NCBI GenBank assembly: GCA_947683425.1
Contig: CANTUQ010000043.1
Span: 8,565,501 to 8,629,500 of the forward strand
Direction of reading: 5' to 3'
Length of the DNA: 64,000 bases
Source: Excoecaria cochinchinensis
Taxonomy: Eukaryota; Streptophyta; Magnoliopsida; Malpighiales; Euphorbiaceae
In this document: positions 58,395 to 64,000 of the stretch, piece by piece
Position numbering within the stretch: the first letter of the stretch is position 1
How the letters are laid out: the number at the start of each line of letters is the position of its first letter
Made by a program: the position numbers and the translations under genes
The notes under the pieces: generated by a model
What the model was told of the DNA's origin: nothing
Seen by the model: the letters and a program-made list of their open reading frames with translations, nothing else
Databases searched by the model: none

Positions 58395-59893
58395 CTGTGA
58401 CGCGCGTCGAACCCCTGGGCACCCCGAACTGCCCGCTTTTAGGGTCTTCAGCATGAGGTTTATAAGAACTTGTAAGAAATTACAAGTGCATCCATTTTGG
58501 GCAACAAGGAGAGTTTATGGAGTCGCCACCCAATAGAACATTGGGAAAGGTCGTCAAGCCTCAATGAGCCTAAGACAGTGCTGCTTCCATTATAGGCAAG
58601 CTTGGAGGTGTCTTGGAGGCTTCCACCCTAATAATAGGATGGTCCTCTCGCCTTGTACTTGGGCAAACCAGAGGTGTTTTGGAGGCTTCCACCCTAATAG
58701 AACATTAGGATGGGCCTCTCGCCTCGTGGCGCCTAAGACTGTGCAAGTTTAAGCCTTTTTTTTAGGACACAAGAGGTGTCTTGGAGGCTTCCACCCCAAC
58801 AGAATGCTGAGATGGCCCTCTTGCCTCGTTGAGCCCAAAGACCAACGCAGGTTCAGGACTTCCCATTTATTCATACCTTGATTAAGTTTATAATTGAGTT
58901 TTGAATTTAGGATTTTATCCCATTTCTCGTTCAATTCGGTGCAATTAAATTAAAGCGCAAATTATCCATCCAAGGGAAATAATAAATAAAAGCAGCATTA
59001 AAATAAAGCATCTAAAGATAGATTACAACAAAACTAGGGGTGAAATACAATCGCCATTGTAAGTAAAATACAAAGTATGCATAAAACAGGATATACATTA
59101 AGGGTGAGGACATTGGTCTTCGCATACATATTTATTACAACATAATTTTTTGAAATGTTGGTTTTATTTGCTGGAAAAATAGAACATTGGTCCTCAATTT
59201 ACAAAAGATCCCAATTTAATTAATAATAAAAAATTAACAATTTTTATATTTGCGGGGATTAAAATAATATTTAAAACAAATTGGAATTGAAGATAAACTA
59301 AAAGGAGTTAGGGTAAAGAAAATGAACCAAATTGGTGTCCCCCAATTATCCTAGCGGGCTCCCCTTCTCAGTGCCCCTTATTTAGTGAAAATAAATAAGC
59401 TCACAAAAAAACAAACAACATGTGAGTGGGATAATGAAATAAAATATTGGAAATAAAATGAAATATTAGAAATAAAATAAATAAGCAATAGATATAAATA
59501 TCTATATGTTGATGAAATAATTGTGAATAAATAAAATAAGAAAATAAAAGAAAAGTAGGATTGGGCCCAGAATATTTACCCTCAGAATTCGTGCTCGATG
59601 AAGAGAAAATATGATTGATTTCCTTGGTTTGATCCACAAAATTAAAGTTGAAAATGAAAAAGTCAGAGTTTTATTCCAAGAAAGAAAACTGCTTAAAAAA
59701 GAAGAATGAAAGAAAATAAAAACTCAAGAATAAAGAATTATTTTCTTTGTCTCAAGAAGGATTATATTATTGAAAACTGATTTGAGAAATTTATTTGAAG
59801 AAGAAATTTCATAAAAAAATAGAGAGAATTCTGTTGAAAAAGACAGAATGAAAAGTAAGAAATCCGACCCTCTTCCCTCGATCCTCAACCTCC

Positions 59894-59901
59894 TATTTAT
59901 A
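59894..59901 (-). promoter_or_regulatory. J 5' LTR TATA box
   Basis: TATAAATAGGAGG on the minus strand, about 900 bp from the LTR start. This puts the GC-rich island well upstream of transcription, in U3. Confidence 0.75.
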
Positions 59902-60374
59902 GGTAAATGAGGATGAAGATAAAAAATTTAAATCTTTTTGAAATTCAAAATTCAAAAAAAAAAATCTTTTTAAAATTTAAATTTAAAAATCAAATCTTTT
60001 TCAAAATTTTAATTTAAAAACAAAATCCTTTTTAAAATTTGAATTTAAAAACAAAATCTTTTTTAAAATTTAAATCCTTTAAAAATATATATCAAATCCA
60101 TTTGAATTCAAACCTGATTTTAGAAAATAAAATCAAATATTTTTAAATTCAAATTAGATTTAAGGATAAAATCAAATCCTTTTTAATTCAAATTAGAATT
60201 TAAAAGATAAAATTAAATCCTTGACATTTATTTTAAGGATAAATTAAATAAAATTAAATAAAATTAAAAAATTAATTTATTAAATTTAAAAACTGAAAAA
60301 TATATAAAAATACAAAAAATGGGATAAAAATGGATCTTTAGGTAAAAAAATCGAAAAAAAACTGAAATTGGGCA

Positions 60375-60585
60375 AAAAATGGGGGTTTGCGGCGGGACAG
60401 GTGCGACCGATGCCCGTCGACGTGCCCAACGGGCTGCCAGTGCGCACTGGCAGGTGAGATGGGAGAGCGATGGCTCGCCAGTCGCGCACTGCAGCGCCTT
60501 GTACAGGCGCTGTGGAATGCGCGAGCGTGCTTGCTCGCCTACATGCTGCCGCAAGGCGCCGCTGCAGCCGACGCTCGAATTTTTT
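60375..60585 (-). repeat. GC-rich island in the J U3 region, with a 20-bp perfect palindrome
   Basis: About 210 bp of high GC. It contains CTGCCAGTGCGCACTGGCAG at 60434-60453, perfectly self-complementary, and several other dyads (CGTCGACG, GCGAGCAAGCACGCTCGC). It shows no visible similarity to the island in J1. Confidence 0.78.
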
Positions 60586-60798
60586 TTTTATTATTAAAAA
60601 TTAACTAAAAATACTACAATTTCTAAACCCTATTTTTCAAATCTAATTCTAATAACATTTTTTATTATTTTTTATTTTTCCACTCTAAAATGCAAATTTG
60701 ACAAAGAAATCACCACTTTCAACCTTTTGCCGGTGATAAGGCATCTTATCATCATTGGGTAACACTGATCTTGGCTGCCTCAGGACCTTTTGTCTATA

Positions 60799-62015
60799 GT
60801 GAGCCATCTTCATGACTCGTGAAGATACCAGGGACCACTGCCGAGTTGTGTTGCCTCCTCACGACTCGAATGAATATCTCAGCGCACTGCACAATAGGAT
60901 GAACTACGCGATTCTGTCGTGATCTTGACAAGCATTGCGCTCGCGACAGTATCGCGTTTTCCAATTCTCAGCAGAAATCGCAAAAACTCAGAGCTGAACA
61001 AAATCAAAACCCATTTTACCCAGAATCATATGACATGCAAAATCATACAAAACATACCTCCAGTGCTCTCCAATCATGCTTATAACAATAACAACTCAAA
61101 TTACACAATAATTACACAAATCAAATCAACATATATTGAGGTTGCACAGACCCAAAAATTCATCTCATGTTCATGTACGATTATTCAAATTGGACATGCA
61201 AAGCATTTTAACTCTATCATCTCAACTCATATACACATATCTATGAACACATACTTTTACATGTATCAAAACACACAATTGACAATTAATCACATATCAA
61301 CTAAAGATCCAAAGAGAAATGGACAACCACTCTCAAACACACACATCTAGACAAGAAGCTCCCAAACTTGGAAATGGAGTTCAACCCGTTAGCTTCAAAA
61401 TCCAATCTTTTTCTTTCCTTTACTCTTTTTCCTTTCTTCAGATTCATGCACAAACCAACCAAAGCAACAGCTCAATTAACCCATGCAAATCAAACTTTAA
61501 ACCCCATAACAAACGATATAATCCCAAACCAAACCTGTGAAGAAGAAGAGGAAGAAGAATCAAGCCATAAAACAACAGCCACTTACCTCTTGAAACACTT
61601 CTATCTCAAAACCCTAGCTTAAATCTTGAAGAACAATGAAAAAAGAGTAGAGAGCAGAATTTATTGAGGAAATGAAAGAGTGAGAAAACAGAAAGAGCAA
61701 GAAAGAGGAGTAGCTGATGGCTTCCACGTGAAGCAAGACACTTTCTGCTCTCCCACTCTCTTCTCCCTTTCAAATCTCATTCAATGCACTCACCTACCCA
61801 ATCAACATGTCCTTCTCTCATTGGTTCATTATTTTCCCTTCTTTGACTTTCTTTCTCTTTTGTCCTCTAGCCACTTACACAAAGACCACCTTACCCATAA
61901 TAAGCTCCTATAATTCCTTAATTAATTCCCAATTCATTTACCAATTACCAAATTACCCCTTTGATACATCCAAATACACATGCAATTTCTACTAGGCCAT
62001 TTTTGGGATGTTACA
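60799..62015 (-). repeat. H 5' LTR, outer part
   Basis: Resumes H after J and matches 29395-30594 of the 3' LTR. It has a class B module (about 60808-60872), a class A pair (60913-60955), a donor-like AGAG|GTAAGT near 61586 and a CT-rich leader near 61750. It ends ATGTTACA at 62015 before CCTCT. Confidence 0.93.
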
Positions 62016-62872
62016 CCTCTTTTGCCTAAAAAGTTTCAAAAGATTTCTTCCTTGCATGGTTTTTCACGAATGTTATGCTTATATGATTTAAAATGTGGAT
62101 CTTTTTATATGTTCCCATGCATAGAATTTTGTGAAATATGAGAATTTAATTTACCATTATTGTGTTAGAAATATATATGTGTAATGTAAGGTAAACTTAT
62201 CTGTTAAGTTTAAGTGAATGTATGATAAATGAAATTAGTACACATGGTAGGTATATATATATATATTGATACATGTGTCTATGTGATCATAAAAGAATGA
62301 TGCAAGTATTTAATGGAATGGGTATATAAATGTGTAAAATGTTAAGAATTTAATAATGATATGGAGATTTAGCCTCCGTTAGTCGAGTTGTGCATAGATA
62401 GGCATGCCAATAGAGTTCTGATACTGCAGCCCCTTTGTTCTATTTAGACCCTAATTAGGTCACCGTTTGGTTGCTTGCGAAACTCAATGTGTAAGGACCT
62501 TGTTTAAGATCCCCAATGTGAAAATGTTTTGAATGAGAAAATAAGCTGTTGCTTTTCGCTTGTACCCACGGGTACTCCCAATGTGTTCTGTTTACTCACT
62601 TATCCACCCTCTTGACTTAGTAGTCAATTAAAAGAATAAAGAATGTAAATAAATCGGTAAGTTCTGTGATGATGTGCAAAAAGTTATGTGAATAAGTTTT
62701 TAAAAGTGTTTCTTAAGATATTGAGCTTGTGCTGTACGCACTTAAATGTTCTAGATCATTTATGGACACCTATACGAAAATGTGTGGTATCTAGAGGTGC
62801 CAATGTTTTTTGTATAATAAGCTAATGTCCGAAAATGAAAAGAGATATGACAAATAATGTTGTTCTGATAAG
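62016..62872 (+). repeat. F LTR, last visible segment
   Basis: Continues F after H. It holds LTR blocks conserved with the E1 LTR (GATAGGCATGCC near 62397, GACCTTGTTTAAGATCCCC near 62496, a GTACCCACGGGTAC-like dyad near 62564). In the E1 LTR the hairpin/acceptor lies about 450 bp after the first block, so in F it would fall near 62850. It is not seen, consistent with M interrupting the LTR just there. Confidence 0.6.
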
Positions 62873-63063
62873 TGATAACTTCAATATAGTACTTAGTTTT
62901 GAGGGTGTTTTTATATGATTTTTTGGGTGTTTAGTTGTGTTTTTGTGTTATGTTTTGTTTCCTTTAAGTTAATTTTACTAATCTTAGTCAAATTGGAATT
63001 TTGATGCATTATAGATAGTTTTTGATGGATTTTTATTTTTCTTTTCAGGTTGGTTTTAGGTAC

Positions 63064-63460
63064 CTCACAGTCAGAATGAAATTCATTGTGACCGTGACAT
63101 AAAGAGAAGTGGAAGACAGGAGCAGACTTACAGGGGTCACGGTCACAATGGATTTCATTGTGACCGTGACATAGCAAACGATTGGGCAGAATGCAAGTAG
63201 GAAGCATGTCACGGTGGCAATCAATTTCATTGTCACCGTGACATAAAAATCATCAAGGCAGAATCAGAGCAGCACGTACCTCACGGTCACAATGTATTTT
63301 ATTGTGACCGTGATATAATTATTTCCTGGACAAAAGCAAAAATTGAAGACCTCACGGTGACAATTAAATTCATTGTCACCGTAACCCCTCTCATGTGCGT
63401 GAAAGGAATTTGAAATTCTCGACTCTACATGGTGACAATGAATTTCATTGTCACCGTGAC
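63064..63460 (+). repeat. Six-copy class C palindrome array, period about 72 bp
   Basis: Copies of about 33-35 bp begin near 63064, 63136, 63208, 63281, 63352 and 63427. The form is GTCACGGTSACAATG-ANTTT-CATTGTSACCGTGAC, nearly perfectly self-complementary. Copies 1, 2 and 4 have C on the left arm with G on the right; copies 3, 5 and 6 have G on the left with C on the right, so pairing is kept. The 36-40 bp between copies do not repeat. The array ends about 10 bp before a TATA box. Confidence 0.92.
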
Positions 63461-63471
63461 CCATCTGGAAC

Positions 63472-63478
63472 TATAAAA
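63472..63478 (+). promoter_or_regulatory. M TATA box
   Basis: CTATAAAAACGC directly downstream of the palindrome array, followed by a T-rich leader-like sequence. It suggests the array is a promoter-proximal element. Confidence 0.65.
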
Positions 63479-64000
63479 ACGCACTTTTCTGTTTGGTTAG
63501 GGTTCCAATTTTTTTAGTTAGTTTTTGCTATTAGTTTTGGCAGCTGAGATTTTCTGAGTTATTCTTCGGTTCTAAACTTTCGTTTTCAGTCTTGTTTTGA
63601 GTTTTTCAATTAGAGATTGAGAGTAATTTTCATTAGATACATAGTTTTAATTTCCAGAGATTGTTAGTTTTCCAGTTTTCCAGAATTTTAGTTTAATTTT
63701 CCATTGAAGATCCAAAGAAGAAGACTGAAGAACGTGGGATTCAACCGGGATTTCTACCTCAATGAATTTCTGGGTTTATTCTTTCCTTTATTCTTTTGAT
63801 TTTGTAATGGATCGTGAGTAGTTTTTTAGTTTTTTGGGGGATCTCTAAAGCCCCTATCCTTGATGTGAATTTTAAACATATTTTGATATTCGATATATGA
63901 ATGAAGGTTTATTTCACTGGTTATTATTGTCAAATCATGAGATGTATTTTTTCAAGTTAATTTCCTGTTTTGATGAATGGATTAATTCATGTATCATAAT

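Larger units (their letters stand above)
42928..60798 (-). mobile_element. J: Tat/Ogre-like gag-bearing element, carrying nested relative J1
   Basis: Inserted in the H 5' LTR with a near-perfect duplication (ATGAG 42923-42927, GTGAG 60799-60803). On the minus strand the LTR starts TATAGAC (a changed TGTAGAC) and ends GCGCGTCACA. The 5' LTR is 58396-60798, followed by a TGGCGACACCGCTGGGG primer site, a leader and gag (57342-56059). A 45-bp tandem array follows. The 3' LTR is seen only in part (42928-44929) because J1 and an associated deletion replaced its U3 end. No pol was found. Lineage is inferred from the gag type and the non-Met primer site. Confidence 0.85.
58396..60798 (-). repeat. J 5' LTR
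   Basis: 2403 bp, complete. Minus-strand order: TATAGAC start at 60798, GC-rich island (60585-60375), TATAAATAGG (59901-59894), donor-like GAG|GGTAAATA near 59580, repeats of CTTGGAGGCTTCCACC, the internal GGGTGGCGACTCCA (near 58515), and the GACGCGCGTCACA end. No gene. Confidence 0.88.
27960..62015 (-). mobile_element. H: gag-only chromovirus derivative with large nested insertions
   Basis: Outer bounds are a perfect CCTCT duplication (27955-27959 and 62016-62020) around TGTAACACC and ATGTTACA. After removing L (31381-40836) and J (42928-60798), H has LTRs of about 2.6 kb and an internal region of about 1.4 kb holding only gag, the same plan as B. Orientation is minus: primer site at 41458-41470, polypurine tract at 30595-30608. 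H inserted into F 15-20 bp after a class A palindrome. Confidence 0.93.
62873..64000 (+). mobile_element. M: probable LTR of another retrotransposon, cut by the window end
   Basis: A plausible LTR start TGATAACTTCAATATAG at 62873 interrupts the F LTR. Then come a CAG|GTTGG junction-like site near 63048, a palindrome array (63064-63460), a TATA box (63472-63478) and an untranslated-leader-like region (63490-64000) with TTGTAATGGATCGTGAGTAG, a kind of sequence I associate with plant LTR leaders. No protein is encoded. The other LTR and target duplication lie outside, so the element type is open. Confidence 0.5.

Noticed and set aside
23883..62872. F as a second promoter of the E2 LTR rather than a separate insertion
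   Set aside because: A second full set of U3 motif, TATA, CT leader and donor starts about 1.35 kb into the E2 LTR after a TG...ACCC start. A new LTR is the simpler reading, but no target duplication could be checked, so confidence was kept moderate.
63064..63460. CRISPR-like array (34-bp repeats with unique ~38-bp spacers)
   Set aside because: The sequence is plant nuclear DNA. The repeats are palindromes with covarying arms inside an LTR, spacers run straight into LTR sequence, and there are no cas genes. It is treated as a promoter-proximal dyad array.
1..64000. Host protein-coding genes, tRNA or rRNA genes
   Set aside because: Every region with coding similarity is retrotransposon gag or pol. 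The tRNA-like matches are short primer-binding sites only. No cloverleaf, rRNA segment or exon series was seen.

Overview
The window is plant nuclear DNA made almost wholly of nested LTR retrotransposons. I see no host gene, tRNA or rRNA. The evidence for a plant is Ty3/gypsy chromovirus polyproteins, a TGGTATCAGAGCA primer-binding site matching plant initiator tRNA-Met, Tat/Ogre-type gag proteins, and long LTRs with plant-style TATA boxes. It is probably a eudicot; species cannot be told from the sequence.

Nesting was worked out from split open reading frames, TG...CA LTR ends, primer sites, polypurine tracts and 5-bp target duplications. Left block: element E2 (+, only its last coding codons and part of its 3' LTR visible, 22458-23882) contains element C (-, 13780-22457). 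C was split by chromovirus E1 (+, 1-13779). E1 was then split by a solo LTR (S1, 495-3582, inside the integrase zinc domain) and by gag-only element B (-, 4609-11219, just before the chromodomain-like tail). Right block: an LTR called F (+, from about 23883) lies inside the E2 LTR. F contains solo LTR G (24724-27360), gag-only element H (-, 27960-62015) and, at the right edge, a further LTR called M (from 62873). H contains chromovirus L (-, 31381-40836), the youngest and nearly intact element, in its gag. Its 5' LTR contains Tat/Ogre-like element J (-, 42928-60798), which itself contains inverted relative J1 (+, 44930-53730).

Functionally, L encodes a complete gag-protease-RT-RNase H-integrase set broken by one stop codon. 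B and H keep gag, the LTRs and the priming sites but have lost pol at what looks like the same place, so they look like a family moved in trans by L- or E1-type chromoviruses. J and J1 are a second gag-bearing, pol-poor family with a 46-bp tandem array.

The most unusual material is inside the LTRs. Ten LTR copies carry a fixed module of about 40 bp: a hairpin of the CTAAGCG...CGCTTAG type followed by a pyrimidine tract and TGYAG. It reads as a 3' splice site and is paired with a conserved AG|GTAAGT-like donor 1.5-2 kb upstream. The same LTRs carry clusters of short palindromes of at least five unrelated sequence classes. The clearest is a six-copy array with a period of about 72 bp whose arms covary (63064-63460), just upstream of a TATA box. 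LTRs of the J family have unrelated GC-rich islands in an equivalent U3 position.
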